DNA of 50,464 nt from Candidatus Paracaedibacter symbiosus (GCF_000757605.1 NZ_JQAK01000001.1:645482-695945); one strand, 5' to 3'; counted from the stretch's first letter, positions 8,656 to 18,406 are shown. Notes: a model not told the origin generated them from the letters alone. Numbers and translations are program-made.

Positions 8656-9687
8656 TTACCCTTTCTGGGCCACTATCATGTGTTTTTCTCCGGAAGAGTA
8701 TATGGTTTGATAATTTGTAAAGCCAATATCTTTTAACCAACCTATATATTCAGAAGCTGTTCTATGGGTACCATGCATTTCAAGCAACATAGTTAGATTT
8801 AACATAGCCGTAAGATATGGCCCCGTTTTATCTTTATTAAAAAACTTCTCTAAGATAATAATTAAGCCATTAGGAGGCAAATTTTCATAAACTTTTTTAA
8901 TAAGGGCCAGGCATAGTTCTTGCGGCCAATCAGATAAAACATAGCCTATTGAGTAAGCATCAGCTTTAGGTAAAGTATCTTTAAATATATCTCCTGCATG
9001 AAAGCATGCACGATTAGAAACATTATAAGCTTGAAACGCCTCTTCAGCATAGGGCTTAACCAAAGGGTAATCCATGACCTCAGCGGCTAGATGAGGGTTT
9101 TCTTGAAGAGCAGCTATTGCGAAAGAGCCTGTTGCCCCACCCACGTCGACTAATTTAGCATAACCTTTCAAAGAATATTTTTTACATAAATCCACTGAGT
9201 CCTCATAACCTGAGGCCCACATAGTTGCTAAAAAATCTTGCGTTGATGTTTCATCTGAGTAGATAGAGGATGTATAAACGGAGTTAAAAGCATCATCAAT
9301 CTCTCTATTTTGTTCTATTTTTCCCCATTGTGACTTGTTTTCTTGTATTGCAGCGACCAAATGATCAAATACTTTATAAGTTGACTTCCAATAATGACTA
9401 AATCTTGCCCCACAATAGTATTTACTTTTCCTGATTAAAAATGGCCGGAACTCAGCTGCTACCTTATATTTATCCTTATTTTTTTCTAATAAGTTTAAGC
9501 TAGTAGCACAAATTAACAGACGATCTAATGAAGATGCTGGCAAGTCAAGATCTTTACTAATTTTGTCAACCTTCGAGGGGCCATTCTCCTCTAAATAATC
9601 AAATATTCCTATTTCATTACAAACAAAGAGTACTTGGCTTTCAATAAACCCAAACATCATTCTTTCAAGGGTAGAAGGGAGTTTCAT
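8656..9687 (-). CDS. O-methyltransferase-fold enzyme (Methyltransf_2 type)
   Basis: 343 residues. Residues 1-100 are a winged-helix dimerisation domain (IFDYLEENGPSKVDKISKDL); the rest is the SAM domain, with DVGGATGSFAIAAL at 181-194 and a GDIF acidic loop. The family includes plant-type O-methyltransferases and bacterial MppJ-like alpha-keto-acid C-methyltransferases. Oddity: the catalytic His of the usual HDW motif is Ser here (SDWPQE, S252), which argues against standard base-catalysed O-methylation. The RBS TAGGAG sits eight bases before the ATG. It is the last gene of a four-gene minus-strand set. Confidence 0.85.
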   Translation of the reverse strand: MKLPSTLERMMFGFIESQVLFVCNEIGIFDYLEENGPSKVDKISKDLDLPASSLDRLLICATSLNLLEKNKDKYKVAAEFRPFLIRKSKYYCGARFSHYWKSTYKVFDHLVAAIQENKSQWGKIEQNREIDDAFNSVYTSSIYSDETSTQDFLATMWASGYEDSVDLCKKYSLKGYAKLVDVGGATGSFAIAALQENPHLAAEVMDYPLVKPYAEEAFQAYNVSNRACFHAGDIFKDTLPKADAYSIGYVLSDWPQELCLALIKKVYENLPPNGLIIILEKFFNKDKTGPYLTAMLNLTMLLEMHGTHRTASEYIGWLKDIGFTNYQTIYSSGEKHMIVAQKG

Positions 9688-9746
9688 ATGTTCATTCTCC
9701 TAAGGTTATAGCTTGGGGAGTAATAGTAGCATTATATCTGCTTCCC

Positions 9747-11528
9747 TTATTGGCTAGACCAGGTAACATTTGATACTGTTTTCCAGACAGATTCTACCCT
9801 ATCATTTCGTATCCCATAAATCTCTCGGTGTAAAAAACCCATGGCATCGGTATAACCAGGTATAAGAACTATCTTATCGCCGCGGTTGACTTGGACATCG
9901 CTTTTTACCATTTCATTTAGCTGGGCGGATCTTTCTTGATCCACACCTTCAAACTTGGTGTGTTCTGCACTTAAGCCTATTACTCGAAGATCACTACGAT
10001 CCCGGGGCTGAGGCAAGCCTCCGAAGGGATGCCAGCCAACAGCTTTAAACCCCGCATTACCCATTGCTCTACTCTTATCATGGGGAACGCTAATAATCTG
10101 GGTAAGAATTAAGGCACCCATTTTATGACCATGATCTTTCAGGTGCGCTTTATTATGATAAAGTAGATCACCTATCGCACCCCCTCCTGCCTGAATTTCT
10201 GTAACTACTCCCTCTTCCAGAGAATCAATGTAATTACAGCTTCCTCCCGCACTCACTATTTTTACTTTTATACCTTCTTGTTCAATCAGGGCTTGAGCTT
10301 TTGCTAAGATTCCATGAGCCTTTTTAGTTTCCAGAGTTTTTTCTTCTGGGGATAGGATGGGCGTGTGGCCTTCATAACCAGTAATACCAGCAAAAATAAT
10401 TGCCTTCGTAGTTGTTTCAATTTCCTTAGCCTGGCGGGCAAGCTTCACTGCTTCAGGAATCGTTACGCCACATCTATTATGATTGATATTTAATTCAATC
10501 AATACCTCAATAGGAGTGGTGATTTCCCAGTGCTTTACGGCGGCTGCTAAATCTTGCAAATATTCTTCATTATCGACCGCTACGCGTAGACGCTTAACCC
10601 TCTTGGCAAGCAATGATAATCTTTCCAATTCTTCTTTTGATCCTACTATATTAGCTAAATATATATCCTCAATCCCTGCGGCAGCGAATGCCTCAGCTTC
10701 AGCAAGTGTAAGCAATACTACGCCATTTGCTCCTTTCTGAATCATGTATTTAGCTAACTCAGGGCATTTATGTCCTTTTGCTGGGGCACGCCATTCCATG
10801 CCTTTACCTAATATGCGTGAGCTCATAAGGTTGATGTTATGATCAACAACGTCTAAATCTATCATAAAGGCAGGGGTCGGGAGTTCATTAATATGCTGGC
10901 CAATAAGTGGGTTAGGTTCATACTCTTGTTGAGCCTTAATAACCTTTCCTTTTTCTTTAGATTGGCTCCAAGCAGTTAACTCAATCCACATCCCCCAAGG
11001 TGAGACCAGGAAGGTGGATGTACAAACTTCCCCCCTCAAAGGAAATTGCATAGGTGGATCTTGAATAAAGCGCGTCCCTTGCCACTTAGGAATAACAGTG
11101 GATTTAATGTGAGAAACCACTCTATCCATATCTTTAACAGTGAAGGAGATATAACTATTACCGAGATCGCTAAATTTATGCCATCCTCCCTCTCCTTGAG
11201 GTTTATACTGATCAGGGGAAGACCATTGAAAAAGCTCAATATATTGAGTTAAGACATTATCGCCACACTTTAACATAATAACATGAGGCATATAAGCATC
11301 TGGATGGACCCCAAAGATTTCTGACCAACCACGCTCCCTGGCAGTTGGTGTGGGGTCTCGCTTAACCTCCCAATCAAACTCTGCATCGAATACTTCCATT
11401 AAAAAGCTAGCTGCTTCTTGGGCATTTGGTACAACAATGCCAACATGATCTAATCCCATGTTAGTAGGAATCCCTGTTCCTTGAGTGGCTGGGGAAGGAA
11501 CATTATGTGTATGATTAATTTTATTCAT
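9747..11528 (-). CDS. Fusion: VOC (glyoxalase-like) domain + D-threonine aldolase/D-serine dehydratase-like PLP enzyme
   Basis: 593 residues. About 25-190 is a vicinal-oxygen-chelate domain (GLDHVGIVVPNAQEAASFL at its start, WGMWIELTAW at its end). About 210-593 is a fold-type III PLP enzyme of the DSD1/D-threonine aldolase family: LPTPAFMIDLDVVDHNI, the PLP lysine in RAPAKGHKCPELAKY (K251), INHNRCGV, GITGYEGH, a C-terminal HREIYGIRNDRV. The His/Cys pair that binds zinc at the C-terminus of this family is not clearly complete (His present, Cys absent). The ATG at 11528 is chosen over 11558 because it has AGGA at the right distance and overlaps the cupin stop (TATGAATAA). The fusion suggests two steps on one amino-acid-derived substrate. 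Confidence 0.85.
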   Translation of the reverse strand: MNKINHTHNVPSPATQGTGIPTNMGLDHVGIVVPNAQEAASFLMEVFDAEFDWEVKRDPTPTARERGWSEIFGVHPDAYMPHVIMLKCGDNVLTQYIELFQWSSPDQYKPQGEGGWHKFSDLGNSYISFTVKDMDRVVSHIKSTVIPKWQGTRFIQDPPMQFPLRGEVCTSTFLVSPWGMWIELTAWSQSKEKGKVIKAQQEYEPNPLIGQHINELPTPAFMIDLDVVDHNINLMSSRILGKGMEWRAPAKGHKCPELAKYMIQKGANGVVLLTLAEAEAFAAAGIEDIYLANIVGSKEELERLSLLAKRVKRLRVAVDNEEYLQDLAAAVKHWEITTPIEVLIELNINHNRCGVTIPEAVKLARQAKEIETTTKAIIFAGITGYEGHTPILSPEEKTLETKKAHGILAKAQALIEQEGIKVKIVSAGGSCNYIDSLEEGVVTEIQAGGGAIGDLLYHNKAHLKDHGHKMGALILTQIISVPHDKSRAMGNAGFKAVGWHPFGGLPQPRDRSDLRVIGLSAEHTKFEGVDQERSAQLNEMVKSDVQVNRGDKIVLIPGYTDAMGFLHREIYGIRNDRVESVWKTVSNVTWSSQ

Positions 11529-12051
11529 AGTTGCTTTCCTTTTCATAATAGATATCAATGTGTTCGCTTTTAGGGTTAAGAATGGGCGGGCTTTGAATGC
11601 TTAAAAAGAGGGTACGTGTTTGGGTATGAAAGCCATGCACAACGCCTGCAGGAATAACAATGCGCTTGTTAGCATTATACTCAATATTCTTCTCACCCAG
11701 CATAAACGTACCTGAACCAAGTATAATATAGATAACTGCGCTGCTATTCTTGTGATAATGAGGTCGGTATTCTGCTTGGGGTTGTAGCTCCACAAGCTCT
11801 AGATTTTCTAGGGTCTCCTGACCCCTTCCTGCAGAAGCAAGCAAATTAACGCCTGAGGCAGAAGAAAATATACCCAGTTGATATAGGTCAAAGATTTCTT
11901 CTTTTCCATATGTATTTTTGCTTGTTACCCGTCGATAAGGAATGGCCTTAAGGATATGATATCTGGAAATATTCTCATTGCTTTTAAAGCAACTTTTTAA
12001 CTTAGTTGAAATTTGTATAAAGAGATTACATAAGTCAGAAGTATGTTTCAT
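11521..12051 (-). CDS. Cupin-domain protein
   Basis: 176 residues. The core at about 80-150 has the cupin motifs: YRPHYHK (H98, H100 as metal ligands), a glycine turn GSGTFMLGE, and the second motif VIPAGVVHGFH (H139). The Glu ligand that usually follows the two His is absent. Such small cupins can be isomerases, dioxygenases or sensors. Its stop overlaps the start of the VOC/PLP fusion, so the two are translationally coupled. Confidence 0.75.
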   Translation of the reverse strand: MKHTSDLCNLFIQISTKLKSCFKSNENISRYHILKAIPYRRVTSKNTYGKEEIFDLYQLGIFSSASGVNLLASAGRGQETLENLELVELQPQAEYRPHYHKNSSAVIYIILGSGTFMLGEKNIEYNANKRIVIPAGVVHGFHTQTRTLFLSIQSPPILNPKSEHIDIYYEKESNYE

Positions 12052-12071
12052 TTGCAGCCTTATTCCCTTGT

Positions 12072-13316
12072 TTATGCTACTCTATTTAATTTCTGTTTAT
12101 CTGCTTCAACCAAGCTTTGGGCTAGGTAACAGCATGCATCATAGATGTTCAGTTTATGGAAATAAGCTAGGTTATTTGCCATAGTTAGAAAATTAACAAT
12201 TCTATTAGCAACTTGTTGCTTAATGAAATCATTCCATTGGGTAAGAGGATCTTGATATTTTAATGCCTCCATAAATAAAATGGCACTGCCTGAGTTAGAA
12301 AGCCATTCGGGCAAGACAGTCACATTGTTTTTAAAAGCTTCAGTAATAAGATTTTTTTCCCTAAACACATCGTTGGCGCCTGATATGATAAAAGGACTAC
12401 TTAAGGAAGAATTAGCCAAAGTATTTGAAATTAAAGCCTTTAAAACTTTTTCCGTTATGGTATAACGCGTAGCACAAGGGCAAAATATATCTCCTTGTAC
12501 CTGGCTAAGAAACTGCAATAGAAAATCTTCAGAAGATTCTCCTAGTTTACGTTTAGTGAAATGGAGAGCCTGCTTTGAGTCCAGTAAATAAGTATCAAGA
12601 TCTAAAGATAGTAAGGGTTCTATGTAAATGCCTTCAGGGTTATAAATATACCAATCACGTTCACAAATACCCACAATATCATAAGCCGATTGTGCCCAGT
12701 AGCAGAAAGCTCTAGCTACTTTACCTAGCCCTTGAATGATAATCTTGGGTTTAGTATTTTTTACCTTTACTCCTGTTTCTATGGTTTTAAAGAGGCTATA
12801 GCCTGTTATAGTTTGCTCTACAGTGAAAAAATCGTTCTCAGGAAAGTAGAGGCACTGATTAAATTTGTCGATATCGACCTTAATTCCTTCAGTTTTCTCC
12901 AACATGTTAGCCAGACATATAAAGGGAGATTTTATATCAGCTATTTCCTTTAAATGGGCTGTGATATCTTTTGTAGTTGTATTAAGATCACCTCCTGTGC
13001 ACCACTCATTTTTTATGATTTCACTGTTGTCATATAAGAAACGTTTTAATACAGATGTAGCCTCAGGATGAGTAGGATCAAATTTTATTCCTCCTTTTCC
13101 TCCGCCAAAGATAGAATACTGTAAGGAATTTTTTAAGCTCATCGTGTAGGCAAGATCTTTGACCTCTTGCAAACAGGCAGATTCATGCATAAACAAACCG
13201 CCTCCTGCAACCCCGTTAACCACATTATGGATAACAATCCAGCCAATAGCCCCTGTGTTTTCTTTATCTTGCCAAGTGATAATTTTATGTGCTTTATTGA
13301 TTATAGGATTACGCAT
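12072..13316 (-). CDS. Glu/Leu/Phe/Val dehydrogenase family enzyme
   Basis: 414 residues. The substrate domain carries GVAGGGLFM, LKNSLQYSIFGGGKGGIKFDP (catalytic-region lysines at 62 and 74) and GGDLNTTTKDI; the NAD-binding domain starts near 190 with IIIQGLGKVARAF. Members interconvert amino acids and 2-oxo acids with NAD(P). The pattern is closer to leucine/phenylalanine dehydrogenases than to hexameric glutamate dehydrogenase, but specificity cannot be set by eye. It is first in the minus-strand cluster and divergent from a LysR gene. Confidence 0.85.
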   Translation of the reverse strand: MRNPIINKAHKIITWQDKENTGAIGWIVIHNVVNGVAGGGLFMHESACLQEVKDLAYTMSLKNSLQYSIFGGGKGGIKFDPTHPEATSVLKRFLYDNSEIIKNEWCTGGDLNTTTKDITAHLKEIADIKSPFICLANMLEKTEGIKVDIDKFNQCLYFPENDFFTVEQTITGYSLFKTIETGVKVKNTKPKIIIQGLGKVARAFCYWAQSAYDIVGICERDWYIYNPEGIYIEPLLSLDLDTYLLDSKQALHFTKRKLGESSEDFLLQFLSQVQGDIFCPCATRYTITEKVLKALISNTLANSSLSSPFIISGANDVFREKNLITEAFKNNVTVLPEWLSNSGSAILFMEALKYQDPLTQWNDFIKQQVANRIVNFLTMANNLAYFHKLNIYDACCYLAQSLVEADKQKLNRVA

Positions 13317-13413
13317 ATGACATGTTCTCTTTTTTATCTTTTACATTTTTAAGAGTAACTTAGATAAAAATCATAAATATAAAAAACGAATTTAGGTTAA
13401 TATATGTGAACTT
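13317..13413. promoter_or_regulatory. Divergent promoter region between dehydrogenase cluster and lysR
   Basis: A 97-bp AT-rich gap with both flanking genes reading outward. This is the usual arrangement for a LysR regulator controlling the adjacent operon and itself. I see no convincing long dyad, so the operator is not placed. Confidence 0.45.
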
Positions 13414-14301
13414 ATGGACAGCAATAGACTGCGATACTTTCTTGTAGTTGCAGAGATAGAAAATATTAGGAAGGCGGCAGAAGCTCTGCATATCACTCCT
13501 AGTGCACTTTCTAAAGCGCTCAAGCAACTAGAGTATGAAACAGGAACTACCTTACTAGTCCCTGCTGGGCGAGGGATTTCTATCACTGAAAGCGGTCGAG
13601 AACTAGCTAGGCGAGCACGTCCTCTTATGGAAGATTGGGAGAAGCTAAGACACGAGCTTAGGGAAAAAAAGAATAGTAATGCCCTAACCGCTAAACCTCT
13701 TCGCATCGGTTCTTTCGAAATATTTTCTACTTATTTTTTGCGATGCTTAATGGATTCTTTATCAAAAATAAATGAACTTATACTTTACGAACTGACTCCT
13801 AGCGAAATAGAAAGAAGCCTTTTAGAGTATGAAATTGATTATGGGATTACGAATCTCCCTATTCCTATGGCAGGTATTTTACATCAGCGAATAGCTTTTT
13901 ATGAACTAAGGATCTATGGGCGTGAAGATGTATTTGGTAAAGTCCCTTTTTCAGCTCTTCCCTTTGCAGCACCAATTACTCCTATTTTAGACTCTCCAAA
14001 TGATATAAAAACATTAGATGGCTGGTCTGATGATCAGGCAGACCGTTGCATAAAATATAAGGTAGACATGTTGGAATCTGCGCTTGAACTATGTCGACAA
14101 GGTAAGGCCGTAGCCTATTTACCGTCTTTTATGGTTAAACTGCATAATAATACGGTAAAATCTTCCTACAATCTTCAAGCCCTTTCTTTCCCGAAAGAGA
14201 TGCTACCTAAAAAACAAGCTATATACCTTACTAAAAGAAAATCTGATCCTTCTGATAAAACCTCTGCAGGAATCGCGCATGCAATAGCCTCTTTATTTTA
14301 A
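13414..14301 (+). CDS. LysR-family transcriptional regulator
   Basis: 295 residues. The N-terminal winged helix is typical (RLRYFLVVAEIENIRKAAEAL, then SALSKALKQLEYETGTTLL and GRELARRARPLMEDWE). The rest fits the substrate-binding domain with weaker conservation. It is divergent from the amino-acid dehydrogenase cluster and probably regulates it, likely responding to a substrate or product of that pathway. Confidence 0.88.
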   Translation: MDSNRLRYFLVVAEIENIRKAAEALHITPSALSKALKQLEYETGTTLLVPAGRGISITESGRELARRARPLMEDWEKLRHELREKKNSNALTAKPLRIGSFEIFSTYFLRCLMDSLSKINELILYELTPSEIERSLLEYEIDYGITNLPIPMAGILHQRIAFYELRIYGREDVFGKVPFSALPFAAPITPILDSPNDIKTLDGWSDDQADRCIKYKVDMLESALELCRQGKAVAYLPSFMVKLHNNTVKSSYNLQALSFPKEMLPKKQAIYLTKRKSDPSDKTSAGIAHAIASLF

Positions 14302-14662
14302 CATCAGAACATCAAGATATTTATCGATACCGAACATATATAGACCGCCTCACCTTGCAAGGTAAATATTGTATTTAACAATTATATATGGGGTTCTTTG
14401 ACCTGTGGTGGTTCCCATCAGCATGTTCATAAACAAGGGAGAGTAAAGCGAAGATTTAGGAATGCGATTAATTGCCAAAAGTTTCTGTCTTTGTCCTTAA
14501 CTATCCATATTTGCTTTGGAAGAAGTGCCCATAATTTAAGAAACTGACGCTAGGAGAACTTATAAATACCAAGCATTGGCTGTTTAGCTTCAAAGTGCTT
14601 AACCATAGGAAGATTCTATCTAAACATAACTATTTCTCTTAAGAAATCTTTCCTTTTCCTAC
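14302..14662. other. Intergenic region, possible degraded coding relic
   Basis: 361 bp with no intact gene. The minus strand at about 14430-14612 reads KHFEAKQPMLGIYKFS, a stop, then RQFLKLWALLPKQIWIVKD in one frame, which looks like decayed coding sequence of unknown family. ACCTTGCAAGGT near 14354 is a perfect 12-bp palindrome. Confidence 0.3.
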
Positions 14663-17600
14663 TTAATGTGACAACGTCGGTGGAGTTTGTTCAACGCTCA
14701 ATTTTGATTTAATTCTTACTGTGTGGGGGGAGTTATTTGGGAAACGAGATTGTAATATTTCTAGCGCTTGTTTTAAGTAGTTAATTAATTGATTTTTAAA
14801 ATCCTTTTCTAGTTTTATGTTTCCTTCATTCTGAGCTACCACGGACTTTTTTAAGTATAATTCTGACAAATTTTCTAGACACTTATAGCTATCGGGGTGA
14901 TTATTTTGGCGAAATATACGACAAGCTTCATTGAAAAAACGTTCAGAGACTTTTATGTTATTTTCAATAAAATATACCTCCCCCAAGGCATTTAAAGCAT
15001 AAGCTGTTGCAATATTTGTGTTCCCATAATTTATCTGATAAATTGTTAAAACTTGTTCTAATATAACCTTAGCTTTTTTGTAATTTCCTAATTTTATATG
15101 AGCCTGACCTAATAGCATTAAAGGGTAACAAGCATAAATATAATTTTCATGAAAGTGAGTTTTGTATTTTTTAGTAATTTGTGCAAATAATTGATAGTTT
15201 TTTTCATCCTCTGATGAAGAAAGGGGCTGAAGGTATGTAAAAACCCAATCTTGCCCTAGTTCATCAGGAAAGTAAGAAGCATAAATCCTAAGGCTTTCCT
15301 CTAATGCATCTTTGGCTTTTTTAGAATCATCAAGCTTTATATAGATATCTCCTAAATGCTCCAAAGCCCAAGCAATATCAAAATGAATATCAGAACACTC
15401 TTTTTTGAATGCATCAAGACTTCTTTCCATAATAACTTTGGCTTTTTCATAATCTCCTATTTCTCTATCAATAATAGCTAATTGCCCATGTACCCAAGCC
15501 GCATAATTATCATTGTCAGAAAAATGTTTTTTATGAAGACTAAGCCCCTCCTGAAATAGATCTTTAGCTACCTCATAATTCCCCAAAATTCTTTCAATAA
15601 TTCCTAAATATACTAAGAAAAACGCATGGTTTAGGGCAGATTGCGGGTAATATTTTTTATAAATAGATATGCTTTGTTCTAAGAGTTTTTTGCCTTTAAT
15701 GTAATCTCCCAAATCCCTATAAACATTCCCTAGGTAACCTATAAACAAAGCAGTAAGAGTTGGTTTTTCATTATGTAACTTATTTAGCTGTAAAAGGCTT
15801 GCTTCGAAGAGATTTTTTGCCTTTTTATTATCCCCAAAAAAATAGTTGATAACACCTAGAACGCCTTTTACCTCTCCCTCTACCTCAGAGGTTAATAGGT
15901 GTTTATGATTTAAGAGTTTTTCCAAATGCCCAGCCAGGACTTGCATCTTGGGGACATCTATCTCTTTTATTATCTTATCTATCCCGTAATTTACTAATTT
16001 TTCTGAAATACATTTTATTAGCTCTTTATTTTTTTCCAGTCTTAATATTTTAGTTAGATAAGATAAACTGATGGCTTGTATGCTTCGATGAATTGAAACT
16101 GATAGATTAGGGGAAGAAGAATTTTCTTGTTCATTTATGATCAGAGAATATTTTTTTAAGTTATAAACAAAGCTGCTAACCTGCAAGCTATTTTTAAAAT
16201 TACTTAATAAATCTCTTGGGATATTTTGAGAATCAAGTAAACTAATAGTCAACAAAAGCTCTGCAAAATCTTCATGTTTTTTTATAATTTCTTGTAAAGC
16301 TACGATAATTATTCCGTTTCTGCTTTTTGTATAGTCACCTATCTCATTTAAAATATTTTCTTGTAAGCTTGTAAAATCCTTATTAGATTGCTCCAAATTT
16401 TCTATATAAGATACGTACGACATTTTTGTAGCTTTTAAATAATAAGCTGCAATCGATATATCTAAAGGGAAAGGAGGGATTTTTTTTAAAAACTGATTTA
16501 TTTCTTTAGTTTGATTAAGTGTAGAAGGATACCCATCTGTATTGGACATAATTTTCTTAAAAAGATTGAACCGCTGCTGGTCGTCTAGTTCAGGCATAAT
16601 AAGGACATAATTAATATGTTTATTGTTTTCAATGTTATTATCCCGCGTCGTTAAAATAATCTTTCCCTGTCCCCATGTATGGGATTCATAAGGAAAATGC
16701 TTTTGGATATCTGTAAATACCTCTACGTTATCGTAAATTAAAATCCAATTTGACTGAGATTTTAGATGTTCTTTTACAAATAAAATAATTCTTTCTTCTT
16801 TTTCTAATGGGTCTTTGATTTCTTTAATCCTTGCTAAAGTTATTTGGTCCAGCTCTCTTTTTGCAAGAACTTGCGCGAGCTTTTCAAATGACGTATTAAG
16901 GTTTTCCCGTGTTTCTGCGTTAATTTCCCATACGATATCTGCTATATGCATACGTGCATACTGGCGTGCTAGAGTAGTTTTTCCTGAGCCTCCCATACCT
17001 ACAAGAGCTACAGACTGAATACCACTTTGCCCTTTAAGCTTATTATCAATTTGGTTGATGAGTTCAGGGCGGTTAAGAAAAACTGATTCTTTAGGGATAA
17101 TCAAATCCGGCTGAGAATGAAGGTGTTTATGGCCTTTTTTATCCCATTGAAAAGCAAGGAGCACGCTGCTGATAAGCCCAATGACAAAAAAAGCTGCTAA
17201 AAAATAAGCTTTTATTGGATAAACAAACAACCTTTCTAGTTTTTTATCACTAAGGGAAATCTGTGGTAGTTTGTCTTCAGGAAATATCTTTTTCTCTTGT
17301 TCCTCAAACTCACTAATAAATTTATCTAGATTAAAATTTGGCAAAATTTGTTTGAGAATGGCATAAAAAGAGAAGTAATAACTTGCCTGTTTTACAAGAT
17401 CTATATTTTTAGAGTTTACAAGGTTTTTGGGGATATTTGTATAGTTTGCGCCAAGTGGCAAAAGGCAAAGAACCTTACTTATATTTTGCGGTATTTTCTG
17501 AAAAAAAGGATAAAGTTCTTCTTCTGCCAGAAATTTAGGTAGAAAACATATCCCATAACTTGCCTTTTTTTCACGTGCAGAGGTTGATACTTTAATACCT

Positions 17601-18022
17601 GCGAGTTTTAGATGAGAAATAAAATGATGAAAAACACTATCTTTATTTTTAGGGTAATTTAGTGCCCAAATTAGGACTTTTTCTAGTTGTAAAAATGAAA
17701 TATCTCTCAAAATCTTCTCAAAAATAGTATTAATTCTTAAAAGTGAATAATATTGCCTCATACGTGGGAGTTTTTCAGAGAATTCAATAAAGTCGATAAT
17801 TCTTTCACGTGAATTACATTCAATTTTTGACATTATATTGCGAACATGGGTTTCAACAGTTCGTGGATCAATAGATAAAAAAGAGGCCGTCTTACTTGTC
17901 CTTCTTGCATTTAAAAGACAAGCCATCACATCGATTTCACGCTTAGTAAAATGGATATCATTAATACTTGATAAGTATTCCAGATAAAAATCTTGGGGCA
18001 ACATATTTTGTTTATTTTTCAT
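14663..18022 (-). CDS. LuxR-type HTH / NB-ARC NTPase / TPR regulator with a membrane segment
   Basis: 1119 residues. Domains in order: LuxR/GerE HTH at about 24-82 (FTKREIDVMACLLNARRTSK, VETHVRNIMSKI); a divergent middle region; one hydrophobic segment near 267-288 (KAYFLAAFFVIGLISSVLLAF); an NB-ARC STAND NTPase from about 330 with Walker A VGMGGSGKTTLARQY and Walker B WILIYDNVEVF; then ten or so TPR repeats (for example YLGNVYRDLGDYIKGKKLLEQ) to near the C-terminus. STAND regulators (MalT type) switch on upon ligand binding by the repeats. An LuxR HTH at the N-terminus together with a membrane segment is unusual. It is divergent from the lasso operon and is the best candidate for its regulator. 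Confidence 0.85.
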   Translation of the reverse strand: MKNKQNMLPQDFYLEYLSSINDIHFTKREIDVMACLLNARRTSKTASFLSIDPRTVETHVRNIMSKIECNSRERIIDFIEFSEKLPRMRQYYSLLRINTIFEKILRDISFLQLEKVLIWALNYPKNKDSVFHHFISHLKLAGIKVSTSAREKKASYGICFLPKFLAEEELYPFFQKIPQNISKVLCLLPLGANYTNIPKNLVNSKNIDLVKQASYYFSFYAILKQILPNFNLDKFISEFEEQEKKIFPEDKLPQISLSDKKLERLFVYPIKAYFLAAFFVIGLISSVLLAFQWDKKGHKHLHSQPDLIIPKESVFLNRPELINQIDNKLKGQSGIQSVALVGMGGSGKTTLARQYARMHIADIVWEINAETRENLNTSFEKLAQVLAKRELDQITLARIKEIKDPLEKEERIILFVKEHLKSQSNWILIYDNVEVFTDIQKHFPYESHTWGQGKIILTTRDNNIENNKHINYVLIMPELDDQQRFNLFKKIMSNTDGYPSTLNQTKEINQFLKKIPPFPLDISIAAYYLKATKMSYVSYIENLEQSNKDFTSLQENILNEIGDYTKSRNGIIIVALQEIIKKHEDFAELLLTISLLDSQNIPRDLLSNFKNSLQVSSFVYNLKKYSLIINEQENSSSPNLSVSIHRSIQAISLSYLTKILRLEKNKELIKCISEKLVNYGIDKIIKEIDVPKMQVLAGHLEKLLNHKHLLTSEVEGEVKGVLGVINYFFGDNKKAKNLFEASLLQLNKLHNEKPTLTALFIGYLGNVYRDLGDYIKGKKLLEQSISIYKKYYPQSALNHAFFLVYLGIIERILGNYEVAKDLFQEGLSLHKKHFSDNDNYAAWVHGQLAIIDREIGDYEKAKVIMERSLDAFKKECSDIHFDIAWALEHLGDIYIKLDDSKKAKDALEESLRIYASYFPDELGQDWVFTYLQPLSSSEDEKNYQLFAQITKKYKTHFHENYIYACYPLMLLGQAHIKLGNYKKAKVILEQVLTIYQINYGNTNIATAYALNALGEVYFIENNIKVSERFFNEACRIFRQNNHPDSYKCLENLSELYLKKSVVAQNEGNIKLEKDFKNQLINYLKQALEILQSRFPNNSPHTVRIKSKLSVEQTPPTLSH

Positions 18023-18335
18023 GAAATAAATGAGCTCACTAGGCTTACTCTTTATATTTTTTTATTATCTAGATGTGATTAAGCATCCATCTTAATTTTT
18101 AATTGGAACCCTAAAAAAGAAATTTCTTTTTGTAAACGTGATTTATGTCCATTATCTATCTACGTATTTTCTACACAGATAAGAGCAACTAAGCACTGAT
18201 TTTCATTCAAAATCATAAGTGTTTCCCTTTATTCTTCATTCTCCAAGTCTATTTTTAGCTAGTTACTAAGTTTTTACGGATGTTCTTGGGGTTTCGAAAT
18301 CATCTATGTATTTTGCGTAACCTTATCTCATCGCG

Positions 18336-18380
18336 CTCTCTATCCAGATCAGGTTATAGCAAATTTTCGGTGATAGAGAG
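18336..18380. promoter_or_regulatory. Inverted repeat in the lasso operon leader/promoter
   Basis: CTCTCTATC (18336-18344) and GATAGAGAG (18372-18380) are perfect 9-bp inverted repeats 27 bp apart. They end 26 bp before the first precursor ATG. This could be an operator or a leader stem. The rest of 18023-18335 is AT-rich, presumably carries both divergent promoters, and has no gene that I can see. Confidence 0.5.
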
Positions 18381-18406
18381 GATTAAAAACTTTAAAGGAG
18401 TCAAAA

